The position numbers were made by a program, and so were the translations under genes. A stretch of 64,000 bases of DNA from Saururus chinensis (lineage: Eukaryota; Streptophyta; Magnoliopsida; Piperales; Saururaceae), in contig CP141147.1 of the NCBI GenBank assembly GCA_035235625.1, positions 12,947,001-13,011,000 on the forward strand, in the 5' to 3' direction. The notes under the pieces were generated by a model that saw nothing but the letters and a program-made list of their open reading frames with translations, was not told where the DNA came from and made no database searches. This document shows, in pieces, positions 1-12,745 of the stretch (the first letter of the stretch is position 1; every line of letters starts with the position of its first letter).

Positions 1-1100
1 AGATCCTCATCTATGGATGAGAGCTCTATAAATCCTCTCATACCTCGGCTCTTTCACTGCATGCTCTTAAAGAATAAAATAATAATGTATTTATTACTTA
101 GATTGGGTCAATGTTGTTGTAATGTTGGTTACCTATGTACGTATTGGGTAACATCATCTTTAATGTTGTTCTAATAAAATAAGATCCGAACCTAGTTCTA
201 CCTAGTGGCTAATATAATAAGATAAATTGTTCTATAAAATAGATGAATATCTTTTTACATGATTTGATAAATAATTCATTCACCGAATCAGATAAATTGT
301 TCATTCACATAATCTAATAAATTGTTCATTCATAGAGTGATAAATTATTCAGAATCGGATAAACCATTCTTTTACATAGCCATGATAACTAATGGCTTAG
401 TCCCAAGCTCACGGGGCAACACAAGCCAAAAGGAAATAGATTTTCCCATATGGCAGGTATCCGAAATTGATAGCTTTTAGGCTTTATACAATATAATTAT
501 GCACAAAATGGATATCTTTTATCCCAAATAACTACTCTGTGTGTTCAAAGACCAAAAAAAAATTTCATTCAATGGACAAAAATTCTTTTCAAAATAACAT
601 ATAATATCTCAGTACAAAGAAATAAAAGGCATCATTATGACCCCCCCGATGACACAAAACGATGTTTTAGGCATAACCATAGAAGAATCCATTAAAATTT
701 GTTAATTTTGACTTTAATTTAGAAATTAACTACTTACCCTCTTCTCTAGTGGTCTTGGTCATGGTGGTAATAGTCTCTCCATGTTCTTGATCGTTTTATG
801 TAGAACTTCTCTCTCTTGTCCCTTAGGAGTTCTCACCTTCCTCCTAATATTTTTACCTCTCTATGATGCTCAATTAATAAAGAATGACCCTTTCATTGTG
901 TAGAACATGGTTGAATTACCTAGAAATACTATTTAAATGAACTAAATAAGGTTAAATGAGTCAGAAGTTGGGAAAAGAAGTCGTTTCGTCCAAACACCCC
1001 CCCCCCCCCCCAAATATGGAAGGTGCGAGCACTATAAATCCATGCAACACGCCTATGTACAACCCCTCGACATCATTCACCATGCATCTTGCTTGCAGAA
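1..1100 (-). repeat. Degenerate LTR-like repeat, antisense copy 1
   Basis: Noncoding and AT-rich. Around 380-480 and 730-980 it shares ordered blocks with 7300-7990 and 56085-56800: a block near GCTCACGGGGCAAC, a block near TAGTGGTCTTGG, and one with GTGTAGAACA followed by GTTAAATGAG. Three dispersed copies with the same block order point to one repeat family. In the other two copies a TATA-like box reads on the minus strand, which suggests an LTR in antisense. The outer ends are not resolved. LTR identity is inference. Confidence 0.35.
997..1011. repeat. Poly-C run (15 C)
   Basis: An uninterrupted run of 15 cytosines in AT-rich repeat DNA, directly visible. It is prone to length error in sequencing. 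No function is suggested. Confidence 0.9.
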
Positions 1101-1103
1101 GCT

Positions 1104-2700
1104 ATAACATCCCCGATTTTTTGGTATATTTTTCTGTAGTTTTCTACTCGTATTTTCGATAATGAAATTTGACACTTTGGCGTATCCGTATTTGTAATAT
1201 TCGTGACCGTAAGAGTTGGGAGTAGTGTTTAGTCGCAGGTCATGGGCCTCGACGCATCCAAGAAATTTTTCAGCACAAAAATCGGACGAGACACAAGAGA
1301 ACAGAAATAGAGAGAAAAGAAGAGATGGAAATATACATACATATATATATATATATATAAACCGATTGGGTGTGGTCAGTGTCCCTGTTCGGTGTGAGGC
1401 CGGAGGGGCTTCTGTAGCCAGCTTCCACCCGACTGGCCTCGGCCTGGCGACACCGCTGCCTCCTTGGCTTGGCTTCGCCGGCCGGCCACCGCTCTTTGTC
1501 CCTTTCCCATTTCGACCCGGTGACCCCCCTTTTGAAAATTTTTGCCCAATCCGCCACCGCTGCTGATTGCATGCCCTCCAGCTCGCCACCCCAACTCCGC
1601 TTTGGCAAGGATGACATCCAGCCACCGGCGTCCCAGCCTCCCTGCCCCTCCTTGGTCGGTGCGAGGTAAAAATCTAATGCCTTTTCTATTTTTCCCATTC
1701 CTATGCATTGTGAACCACGGTCGTGCCACCGTCTCCGGCCACTGCCGACCGGCCGTTGGCCTTCCCCCAGCCTGGCGACGGAAAGGCTGCCACCCAGGCT
1801 GTTGTCATGGCCCAGACCACTGTCCTAGCCCAGACCGTCCCTTCCCCGGCTATGACCCCTCCTTCCGCCACCTTCCGATCCAGACAGAGCAATTTGCCCC
1901 ATTTTTGTTTTGTTTTCTCTGACTATGTGTTGCGGCCATTGGCCGTGCCACCGGTGACTGGCTGCCGCCGAATGGCCTTTAGCCCCCCTCTCAGCCCTAA
2001 TCGTCGTTTCTTCCCCGACCACTCTGCCCAATTCCGATCTAGACGGGGGGCCGATTGCCACCTACTAATCGGCCTCTGGATTGCTGCCTCAAGGCTATGA
2101 TGGTTAGGTGCTGAGGTTCGGCCTCCCAATCGACCCTGATTCATTCAATTGGCCGACCCGCATTAGAGCAAAGTTACACTTTTTTGCAGGCTGCATCCAT
2201 CCTCCGCAGTCAGACGTCGGATGATATTGGGCTGACGTCCACTTGACTTGCCGCTATCCGGCTATTGTCGGGTCCCGGCGTCATCCAGGTCTGTCCCTCA
2301 GCTCCTGTTCGACCATTGGTGGCTCGATGACAGCGTGTCCACCCCCTGGCCCGACACTCCGTCATCTTTGGCTTGATTGAATCCCTTTGTTCCTTTCGAC
2401 CAGTAGTTTTACTGCCACGTATGTCAGCCAATGGACAGCAGCGAACCCCTGATTGACCCAAGCACATGAGGCTACCGTTCATGGCCTCCCATGCTCCTCT
2501 GCCCTGCACGTCTGCTGCCCAAACCATGCCCCCAATCTTTGGGCTGCATTTCTTAGTGCCGCCATGAGACCCACCCCAGCGTAGGGGTAACTATTCAACC
2601 TGACACTATGGGTACTTGGGTTGCCTGTCTAATGTCATGGGCTCTGCCCTTGCCTAGCAACGGCTAGGGCCAACACTTCTAGCCTGATTCTACCTCTACA
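1104..2700 (+). repeat. LTR-like repeat with a GC-rich block
   Basis: Begins with TAACATCCCCGATTTTTTGG, close to the TGTAACGTCTGGGATTTTTC that opens the 3.2 kb LTR at 19014. Such starts are typical of large plant Ty3/gypsy (Tekay/Del-type) LTRs. From about 1370 to 2600 composition shifts to GC- and CCG-rich, with overlapping open frames on both strands. None of those translations shows a recognisable domain, so I treat the block as an LTR transcribed leader or unique sequence, not as genes. The 3' end was not found. A captured host-gene fragment is the alternative. Confidence 0.3.
1331..1359. repeat. AT dinucleotide microsatellite
   Basis: ATACATAC followed by a pure (AT)n tract, directly visible, immediately upstream of the GC-rich block. 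Confidence 0.85.
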
Positions 2701-5700
2701 CCCCCACTTTTTTTACACATGATCGAAAACCTATGGGAAAGAGTTCCCGAATTCCAATTCTTCCAAGGGGAAGTAAAAATTGTCAATCATTAGACTCAGT
2801 CTATTGAAGGCTCGACCAATGTCGTACCCATATCCTCCACCGTAACCTATGCTTGATGCACGTCCATCCGTAGGATGATTTGGTTGTGGGTAACATTTCA
2901 AAATGATGTCGCCTTTGTCAGCAACCTACGGTAGGCCTTAGTGCCTCAACATGTGTTTATGGAATTACTCCACCACTAGGCAATATGGCCGCTAAAGCCC
3001 TCCTCTATCTCTCCTATGTCTGTGAGTATGCAACCAAGCCCTCCGCTATCTTGTGAGGCTTCGACAATGCGGAATTGTTGCCGCTGGATGTGGTGTGCGG
3101 TATATTCTAACATTTTGTGGCCAAGAAAATGATTTTAGTTGTTGGCCAACCTTCAATTAGTCACCTCCTATTCTATGGTTGCTTTGCCATCCCTAGTGGC
3201 CTGACCTTGTGTTCTGGCCGCCCTAGTGCGCCCAGTCATATGCTTTGAGTGAAATTGGTCTAACCTTATCGAGATTAATTCCAGCATTTATGAAAATCCT
3301 CGAGACAATAACTCTCTCTAAGCGATGCTTTTGGCTGTCGATTCTGAGCATGGGGCTCACCATCAAATTCTCGTGGATTACGAGGTAGCGGACCTTGAAC
3401 TCGTAATTTCATGATAGCATGCTTTGATTGTGTAGTAGCATGCTAGGAATTTGTAACTTAATAATTTGCATGATAAATGCTGATTAAATAAGCATGTTAT
3501 ATGTATGTGAATTGTGTGTATGTATTGAAGACTAAGGGTACGGTAGTAAGCTATGAATTATATGTATGTGATCAGAGTGTGGAATAGATCTTCGTTGTTA
3601 GCTGGTGGTGTGTGATCGATGAGCAGGAGTAGGAGTGTTTGATTGTAAGTTTGTCGAAGGGGTACTTCATGGGCTATGACATGGAAACTATGATCGTATG
3701 TTGGGCAAGGAAAGACGTAAGATTGATAGGCGAATGTTGGATTTGATGAGATTGAAGAATTGGTTTGGATTGAGTTGGGTGGTACGTTGGAGCAATGAGC
3801 AGAAGACCTAAGCAATGTAAGGATTTGGAAGATTTATGGTTCTTCACGTCAATGGGAATTTGTGAATTAGTGAGGGTGGGCAATATAATTGTACCCGCAA
3901 AATATATGTAATATGAATTGTAATGAAAGAATAATGAGTAAGGAATTAGTAAGGATGTGATTACAAGACTTTGGTTTAAGGGATTACATTTGAGGAGTTT
4001 GAGTAATACATTTTGGTTTTAAAGCAGACGGTGCAAGATGTAAGGCTGTAAGTATATCATGGTAAGCATACGTTGACATGGAATACGAGTTTGACAAGTA
4101 AGGTTACGTAGAGATCTGCAAGACTGTAATGGTAAGAGTGAGTTCTAAGTAGGATTGAATGAGTTAAGTTGGAGTATGTTACCCTTGTGGACTAAGACTT
4201 CAGAACCGGTGTAGTTGTAGCTTTATTAGCTGAAGAATGTAAAACATAAGTTGTTCCAAACATAATTGTACATGCATAAGTTACTTAATATGAACAGGAA
4301 TGGTAAGTAACCCTAATTTGATAACGTTGTGAGTTTGAGATTGAGGGTTTTAATGGATTAAGTTCCATTTTTGTGCCAGTCGATAAGTAATCAACTGAGC
4401 GTCCTTCCTGGTCTAGCCATGGTGTTATCCTACGGGATTTAGTCTTGGTGTTGTATGTCATCCCAGACGTTTGATGCTCTATTGAGAGCGCTATAAGTTT
4501 TTGCCCTTCATGGGCACTATATGTATTTTTGCCTACAAATGGCAATGTATGTTCTGCCCAAGAGTGGGATAATCAAGTGTATTAAACACATCTCATTTTG
4601 CATATTCAAGCATCATCATTCCATAAGCACCATGTGTAACATAAGCATCATTGTTCCTATACAACCTATGTCAATAAGCATTATATACAATGCACATGCA
4701 TAAATTAATTCATGAATGTCTCACAATTGAGAAAATAACCCTACTTAATTAGCCAAAGCATAAGTAGACATACACCTACGAATTTCCCTAATGGGGAAGG
4801 TCCAAATTCCTATAAGGGAAGACTAGAACAGTTTGGATAAGTTGCTTAGTGGGAAAATACCCTCTGGTACGCCGGTGCACACGGAATACCAGCCTGGATT
4901 CTCAAGTCTAGAATACACAACAGTTTAACTCATTATAGCATTCCACTTTTCTCACCTAGGGAGTAACTATCTACAAGGGATGAGAACCCCGTCCACAAGG
5001 GACATAAAACCGATTTGATTAACCTCCAAGTGGCTAATCCAGAAAATAACAACATCTAATCACATCCAATCGATTAACTACAACTAATCATGATTAATCT
5101 TCATTTATATATCATTTGTATGATACATGCAACATGATACATACGTGAGAAAATATTAAATGAGTGCAAGCATAGGTAAACATACTCTAATCAATCCATA
5201 TGTGCTTGAAACATGGTCCATTTATGACAAATAGTATTATATAAGCATAAGCAAGAATATGAATAAATGGAAGTGTCATACTTAAACTAAAACATGTGGA
5301 ACATGATTCATCTATAATCAATGTGACATGTGCAAATATCCATATATTATCATTGCTATAACCTACTGGAATCATGGAGTAAATGTGATGAAAGCATCAA
5401 AATACAGATTTAAAAATAGTAGAACATCATGCTAAACCTATACAAGTATAGTCATCATCATGCTTAAGCTAAATCATATTCCAAAGAAAGTTCACATGCA
5501 ATTAAGTGACATTTATAAGTAATCATAAGTCATCTTAGTCATAGAGAATTACAATTATTAAAAAAGAACAAGAAATGGCTAAAATATCCAAAAAATAGCC
5601 ATTTTCACCATTATGTCGTTTGACCTTTTGAACAGCGGCCCTGTAGCCCGTTAAAATGTCTGGCCATTCGTACAGCTGTTAGCCTATTCGATTGGTGGGA

Positions 5701-6990
5701 ATAATTCACTTTTCTGTTCATCTTCAACCTCTTTAAATTCAAATTGAAATCATTCTAAAATTCTATATAAATTCAAAAATCATAATAGAACATTATATAA
5801 TCACAATCTAAGCCTAGAACATAGTGGATCGAATCATTTTCATGATTAATTATTCCCATATAACCATAAATCACATGCTTTTAAGAAATCACCATTTAAT
5901 ATCAAAATAAAAAACAACTCAAATAAACCTATATTCATGCATTATAATATAGAAAAACCACTTTAGATAAAAATCCCTTACCTCTATCAAGCCTTTGAAT
6001 CCTTTGAATGATCTTCAACCTTAAGAAATCCTACAAAAAAATTAGGGTTTTGGTTAAACCCAATTAAAATTAGCTAATAGATTTAAATCAACTTGAAAGT
6101 AGGTAAATATACATCAACCTTAGGTGAAAAATGAAAATCACCTAATTAGTGTTTCAAATAGAAATTAAAAAGAATATTTAATGAAAGAAAATCAAGAATC
6201 AAGATAGGAGAAATGAAGAAGAGGTGATTAACACTAAAATTGATAGATTAAGGGTGATTGAGGGAAGAAAACTCACCTTAATCTAAGTTTCTCCTTTGGG
6301 AAATGAAGGTAGAGCAATTCCTCCCTACTAACACAACCCTTCCCCATTTGGCAAATAGCTAGGGGGAATACAAACTGTTGGGTTGGAAAAGAGGGTAAAA
6401 CATCCTGAGTGGCTAATTAAGGTATTTTTGGTTTGAAAATGAAATTAATCATACTCAAACCCACTTAAATAAAATAACAAATGACTACATGGTCAAATGA
6501 GTCGCACATTGACCCACACGAACGTTGGTCCCACAGTAGGGCCGCTCCCCTAAACGAGGAAATTATGAAAAAATGTCATTAAATAGATAAAAATTGGATA
6601 AATCGAGCACGACACTAAAACTCTTAAAAATAAAATTAAACATTAATAAATATATAATTAACTAACCCGTAATGACAAAAATAAAAATAACTAAGAAACC
6701 AACAAAAAATCACACAATTAAAATAGAGAATTTAAGAGATATTATAGGAAAGTTATCTCACACTTTTCAAGTGGGACCCACCTAAAAAGAATGCTTCCCG
6801 ATGTCATAACTCTCATTCTTTAACTCCATTTCTTGCGTTCTTTGACTCATTATACTTGTGTCTCCGAGCTATATCCAAAAATGAAGTCATCGCACAACAA
6901 AAACATACATCATAAACACATATGGAATTAATAGATTGTACAATACAAAATATAACTACATGTGGCAAGGATCACTATGCATTGATCTTG
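2700..6990. other. Gene-free AT-rich DNA, probably decayed LTR sequence
   Basis: No open frame longer than about 85 codons and none with a recognisable motif. The stretch 3400-4300 is G/A/T-rich with many short start-stop frames. From 4700 to 6600 it reads like antisense LTR or untranslated sequence (for example GTACGCCGGTGCACACGGAA near 4867), but no paired repeat was found in the window. I see no RNA gene or conserved element here. Confidence 0.4.
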
Positions 6991-6999
6991 TAGTTATAT

Positions 7000-8015
7000 A
7001 GTGTTTTTAATCTCCAGGCATATCATATTTTTAAATATCGGTCACATAAATAATTGCATTGTTTTCTATTGCATCAAGTAGATCATTCATTCGGAAATCT
7101 TTTCCTCTCTCACCTCCATCCTTGCTACATCACTTGTAGAATCTAGGGGTGGGCAAGAATAGTTATAATCAGTAGGTGAGTTAAAGTCTAAAAGAATGCT
7201 ACGAAGAAATCCTTGTAAAACCATCATAATCTTTTCACATAATGTTTTATTAGAAACTTAATCATTTAGAAAACAAAGTAATCCAGAAGCAAATCCATAA
7301 GCCATGATGCCTAACAACCTACTTCCGTGCTCATGGGGAAACTGAAGTTAGAAGGATAGGAGCTTTCACATGATTCTCCACACCCGTGTATGCTTGAACC
7401 GATTATTTTTTTTGTAAGGCATCAAAATATACAAGAATTTCTTGTTCATTTGCCAAGGAACTACCCAAAGAGTGCATTCACCCAAAACAAAACAAGTGCA
7501 TACAAATCATTTCACATATATAACATATTTCCATTAAAACAAAGCAAATAAGCATAGTTGAGCAAAATATTGCAGAAGAATTAACTTCTACAAGTAGCTA
7601 GAATTTAAAACCCCCTACCTTAACCATGGGTATTAACTTTTTTGACTTAAGAGGTCTCAAATAGAGAAAACAACCCTACAACATCGCCCGACATGCTTCT
7701 TTCGGTTGAGAATGCCTCTTGAATGACACAATTCGGACTCAAAATAGCTTAGAACCGGAGAAAAGAAGTTTGAGGAGTGAGCAATGAGAAAGTAGTAGAA
7801 AATTTATTTGGAACACTATTTATAGCAGTGTGGGTGGTTCTTCTAGCGCCATGTATGATGCATGCGCATCAGCCCCGGACACATGTCACATGTGTAGTAT
7901 GCTCACTGCTCATCATTGGACTGGGCCGCGTTCACACAACCCCTTTGTGCATGGTGTGTGCAGCTCATGCTGGCTGGAGCAGCTGACACCAGCCGTATTT
8001 TAACCTACATCAGCC
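7000..8015 (-). repeat. Degenerate LTR-like repeat, antisense copy 2
   Basis: Shares the ordered blocks of the copies at 1-1100 and 55935-56820 (GCTCATGGGGAAACTG near 7330, GGAACTACCCA near 7461, AAAATAGCTTAGAACCGG near 7740). On the minus strand 7816-7825 reads CTATAAATAG, a good TATA box, consistent with an LTR promoter pointing left. A 69-codon plus-strand frame here has no recognisable domain. LTR ends and TSDs are not resolved. Confidence 0.4.
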
Positions 8016-8264
8016 GCTTCTATTTTTCTTTTTCATTATATGACTACATAAATTAACAATGAGATACAGAAAGTCTAATTTCTATTTTTCGATCAAGGAC
8101 AATTGAGGCTAGGGCTAAAGGGGAAGCAGAGAAAGTTTTCTTTACGATAATTTTTGGCTAAATGGAGGTTGTGGGGGCCAAAATTTCTAAGGGTGAAGAT
8201 TATCGATGATGTATGAGTGATGAGATACTTTCCGAACAATTATTTTTGTTAACTTGGCTGGATT
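8016..8264. other. Left flank of the copia insertion, unassigned
   Basis: About 250 bases between the antisense LTR-like repeat and the copia 5' LTR. Its last five bases, GGATT, are repeated at 16712-16716 after the 3' LTR, so this is the other side of the copia target. The right flank carries a Ulp1-MULE gene scrap. I cannot show the same homology on this side. Confidence 0.4.
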
Positions 8265-9258
8265 TGTTGGATCATGGTATGGGCTCGGGCCCGGTTTGGT
8301 CCAACTTGTCACGGTCCAAGAGAACCGGTACAGGCCATAGGGTCCAAGAGTGGTGGGGGCGGTCGTGTCGACCCCACATGTGCCTTCGTTACACTAATTT
8401 GAATGAGACCCACCAACATCACACACGCACACTAGGCATTTGACAAGATCATGCATTTACACGTTGTGGGGCCGAGATGCTCTAATCATGTGTCTATGGT
8501 GGGACCCGTGGTTAGCGAGGGATGGACCCTGTCGCGGGCTTGGTTGTGTGCAAGGGGTCCAGGACTCCATGGGCTTTGAGAAACAAAGCCTGCTTCCTTT
8601 GTGTTTGAACCTCAAGAGATTCCGGTAGGAATTAAACAAGTAAGCCCACTTTGAAAAGCCCACAATTAGGCCTGCCCAAATAAGGAAAGAAGGGAGTATA
8701 TATATAAAGAGAGAAAGAGAGAAGGAGTGCACTAAGTGAAGGGCCGCCCCACTCCTCTCTTCCAATTTCCGCCCCTCTCTCTCTCTCTCTCATTGGTGCG
8801 GCTTGCACAAACAAGGGGAAACCTTGCTGCTGGCTGCCCCATTGCTCCCCTCTCCTTGATCTCTTTGGCAGGCTGAACAAGGGAGAAGACTCTCCTCCTT
8901 GAAGGGATCGTGGACGCTGATTCAAGGGCTGGTTCAGTTCGGAGAATTCCTTCATTCCAAGTGCTGGTTTGTGAGGGATCAATACATAGGTAATCTCCTT
9001 TCTCCATTACTTGTTTGATCTTGTGATTAGCGAGCAAGGGCTGGTTCTTGGAGGGTGTGCAAGGGCTGGAATGGCCAGGTCAGTTGGTATTTGTTCCTCT
9101 TTGATTATCCTCTTTGCTTGATTCATGATTGGGATAGGTTATATTGATAATTAGAAATCTATTATGCAAGATTCCTTTGTAGATTGATTTAAAGAATGGT
9201 TTTTGATTGGTGCGCCACCCCCCTCCCACTGCACTTCCACTGGTCCAGCCACTCTACA
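8265..9258 (+). repeat. 5' LTR of the copia element
   Basis: TGTTGGATCATGG...CACTCTACA, about 994 bp, matching 15729-16711 along its length. It contains a short GA/CT tract near 8710-8790. Position is fixed by the TSD on its left and the PBS on its right. Confidence 0.9.
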
Positions 9259-9259
9259 A

Positions 9260-9272
9260 TGGTATCAGAGCC
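9260..9272 (+). other. Primer-binding site, tRNA-Met type
   Basis: TGGTATCAGAGCC begins two bases after the LTR end. This is the common plant PBS complementary to the 3' end of initiator tRNA-Met. Confidence 0.9.
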
Positions 9273-9708
9273 AATTTGGGGTCATTGGTCGCTGGTTCAA
9301 TCAAAGATCGATTTTGATTACCTGATCTAGGTTATGTATGCTAGAATTGTGGATTTTGTGAAATTGATTGATCTACTTATTCCAATCAAGGGGCTTTTGC
9401 TTCTAAGTTCAAATTGGATATATTTGTGACTGTATTGACTGATTTGCATGCTGGTTTGATGTGATTTGGAGTTTTAATTAAGAAATTGCATGTTTGTATG
9501 CTTGTAGGGGCATTATAGTCAATTTGGTCTTGCAATTTTGTGTATAATTAATTCTCTGATTACGATCTGGACACACACTGTCTTTCTGGTCAACAAGGGT
9601 TAATGGATTTATTTGTGATTAAAATAAATTATTTTTGTGAATAATAAGGGTGTGAATTGACCGTTTTAACCCTAGGGGCATTTTTGTCAATTTACCTTTG
9701 CTGTGTGT

Positions 9709-11120
9709 TGATGCACTGAAATAATGTTTAATTAAATGTTCTCATATTTCGAATTGCAATCCTATTTTGTGTTAATTCATTGCTGATTTGGGCTATTTAT
9801 GTTTTGAATAAGTTAATTGGACCTTAATTGAGTTTATATGTCTAAACAGGCTTTAACAGGATCCAAGTGGAAGAGGAAGTAAAGCCCATCTACCCAAAGC
9901 TATTTGAAAGTCAAGAATGGGCCCCTAATGGTCTAAACATGCATGGAATGGTCGAACATAACCTTGTGGACCCGTTTGATTTGAGATTTGTATGAAGAGG
10001 ACTAAATTAGGAAAGAAGCTGATTCGGACAGATTGATAGAGGATTAGTATTTTGATCATATCTTTTTGTGTATAATTCGGATTGATATAATTTTAGTGGC
10101 ATTAGAAAGAAGACTTCTGTGGCTACAAATGTTATTTCAGGAAGAAATTCTAAATTCTGAAGATATATGGGTTAAATCTGGCATGCAATTAGACAGCTAG
10201 TAAACTAACCCGAGGCCAGCACATGAAGAATATTTTCATTGATTATGATTGATACACATAAGGAAAGACAAGGAGGCTGATTGGTTAACTAAAGGAAGAT
10301 TCAAAGATACTTATTTGCTAAATAATCTAATCATTGCCAAAGAAGCAACCAATCAGGCAATCAATCAGAATGCAATCTAGAGATATGATTTCACTTTCCT
10401 CTTTGAAGCAACCTCTTTTATTCCTATAAATAGAGGGGTGGACGTGATAGATGACGGACTCTCTCCTTTTTGGAGCTCTCCTCTCCTATTTTCTTCTCTC
10501 ATTTTGTAATTTTGTTTTAGTTTTATTGTAATGGCTTTCTAAGCTCTCAAGCTAAGGCTAGAGGTGATTTGTAACAATCTAATGGAGTTCAATTCATGTT
10601 TCAGCAATGGTTTCAAGTAAGTCTTGTTTATTTGAAGTGATGTTTATTTAATATTGTTCTTCTTCTTGTTTCTTTGTGATTTGGATACATAAGATGCTTA
10701 AAGGCTCTCCTTTTTTATCTTTTGTGATTTGGATACATAGAAATCTTTAAGAGAATTATTTTTATCCTTCATCTATCCAAAGCATTTCTATTTTTTATTT
10801 TCAATTTTAATGTTCATATCTTCTGGTTAGATAGAATTTTCATTCGATTCTAACTGAGATAACATGATACATGAAGAACATTATTAGATGTTACAATGAT
10901 CCTTAATGCCTTAGTGTTTTCTCATTTTGATTTCTTAACTCTATATTGCCCCAATACTCTTCTACTCTTTCTTTCTTAGTTTTCCTTTCTTTATTTTTTT
11001 CGTAATAGTTTTCTTTGTTGCACAAGGCTTTCCCTGTGGATCGACCTTGTCTACTACAATTGGCAAGTAAAATAAATCTGAATTTGACTTCTTCATAGTC
11101 TTGTTTCAGACGTAACAACA
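9709..11120 (+). repeat. Athila-like LTR (family B), nested in the copia leader, with PBS
   Basis: TGATGCACTGAAATAATG...GACGTAACAACA, 1412 bp. TATA box CTATAAATAG near 10425 in the sequence CCTATAAATAGAGG. At 11124-11140 TGGCGCCGTTGCCGGGG follows, which matches the 3' end of plant tRNA-Asp, the primer typical of Athila. Leader-like sequence continues to about 11640 but no gag of this family follows. The same LTR recurs at 46690-48125 (reverse, solo), 34041-34950 (inside a chimeric LTR), 44013-44541 (reverse, partial) and 59289-64000 (interrupted). Confidence 0.8.
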
Positions 11121-11640
11121 AATTGGCGCCGTTGCCGGGGATTGCAACGTGTGACAAGAATCCGTTACGAAAAAAAAACTCACTCTAACTTTACTAATTC
11201 TCTAACTTTTATTTTTGCACACTAACTCTTTAAATTCAGTCATTTACTTTATGTCATTTACTTTTAGTACTTAAATTCTGTAATTTTTCTTTTTTTTGAG
11301 ACCGGAGGCACTACCCACGTTACTACTGAAAATTTTTCGGGATCAAACGTGTACCTTGATAGTGCCTTTGGCCTTATTTTGCAATTTTAATTTTTGTCCA
11401 TTAACTTCTAACTCTCTAACTTTTTATATTTTGTCATTTAATTTTTGCACTTTTACTTTTGTTGTTATAAAAAAAAAAAATTGTTGTTGCATGCTCACAT
11501 GGGTACGTGATAATTCTGGACGATTGAGAAGAGTGAACAAATCTTTTGAAAATTCTCTTTATTTTGATACAATGGAGGATCTAAGAACTAACGAGGAACT
11601 AAGAACTAACGAGGATCTTAATTTCTCACGTTCTTTCTTC

Positions 11641-12288
11641 TGAGTAGCTGATGCATCCTGTAGTAGTGGCTCAATGATCTGCTCAAGTACATGAGCAAGA
11701 TCAAAAAGAGTAAGGATATGGTATATCCTCCTCTTCCACACCCGATAATTGTCAACATTCAGCTTCTTAGTTTTCCCTAACTCAGAAGTGATCATCTTGG
11801 AAGCCATTGATTAACTACAAGGAAATAGGGAGAGAACAAGAAATTAATACTATTTATAGAAGGCTGACCGCTTCTAAAAAATAGTACTTAGAAAAATATT
11901 TAATATAAATATAAGCCTAAAAGATAATTGAGTATATTATGCTAAGTTTCTATTTATAAATTCAACTAAATTAGGGTTTGCGTCACTTTCCAAAAATAAC
12001 CCTAGCTACCCCTTAACCCCCTTAAGCAAGTTACCCTAATTAGGTTATATAGGTATTTTATGATTTTAGAATCCCCAAAACACCCTAATCAGTACTTAAA
12101 AATAGTAAATAAACAATTTATAGGCTGCTGGAATTTTTAATTTCTGTCCAGATAAATTTTGGTACAAATTTACCACATTGCCCCTAGGGTTGTTTTGGTC
12201 TTTTCCACCCTTAAGGACACACCAAAAAACTTTAGACAGCAACTTTACAAAGATTATACAAACTAGTGAAACTAAGAAGTGATAATGC
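11641..12288 (-). mobile_element. Copia leader and gag start, lying on the opposite strand
   Basis: A minus-strand frame beginning at 11807 encodes a copia gag N-terminus: the stretch LNVDNYRVWKRRIYHILTLF is the usual start of copia Gag. Sequence upstream on that strand resembles the copia leader. It sits between the nested Athila-like LTR region and the forward-strand remainder of gag, so a segment in this part of the element has been turned round. Confidence 0.6.
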
Positions 12289-12745
12289 TGATGACTTGGA
12301 GACACTGGAGGACCCCATCTCTGAGGGAATCCAAGTGTCTATAGTGTTGAACAGCCTTCCCAAATCTTGGGAGAGTGTAGTGATCTATTTAAATATGAGT
12401 GACTAGAAGATCTAGAGGCTCTGACTGCCAAGCTAAGGCGTGAGCTAGAAAGGAGGAACCATGTGAAGGCTTCTGAGGGTGCTGCCACTGCCAACCTGGC
12501 ACATAACTCTGGTGGGGGCAAGAAAGGTTGACAAGGGCTGTGTCCCTCTAAGAAAGCTTTCAAGAAGAAGGGGAAGAAGCCTCATAGCAAGGGCACTGGA
12601 AAAGGGAATAGCAAACCCAAAGGTGCATGTTTCAAGTGTGGCCAGGTGGGACACTTCAAGGCTAACTGTCCCCAAAAGGATGACCATTCAAGCAATGACA
12701 AGGGCAAGAGCAAGGAGATCGTTTGTGTTATCTCTGAAGTGATGA
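12289..12745 (+). mobile_element. Copia gag, C-terminal part with zinc knuckle
   Basis: Encodes the end of Gag, followed by a lysine- and glycine-rich stretch and a CCHC zinc knuckle CFKCGQVGHFKANC at 12628-12669 (C-X2-C-X4-H-X4-C), the nucleic-acid-binding module of copia nucleocapsid. Confidence 0.85.

Noticed and set aside
1077-2144. Several frames of 100-180 codons in the GC-rich block
   Set aside because: They overlap on both strands without a recognisable motif, as expected from scarce stop codons in GC-rich DNA. Kept only as a query, not as genes.
8640-9037. Frames of about 100-116 codons on the minus strand of the copia LTR
   Set aside because: They lie within LTR sequence and recur in the 3' LTR (16110-16448) as a by-product of the repeat.
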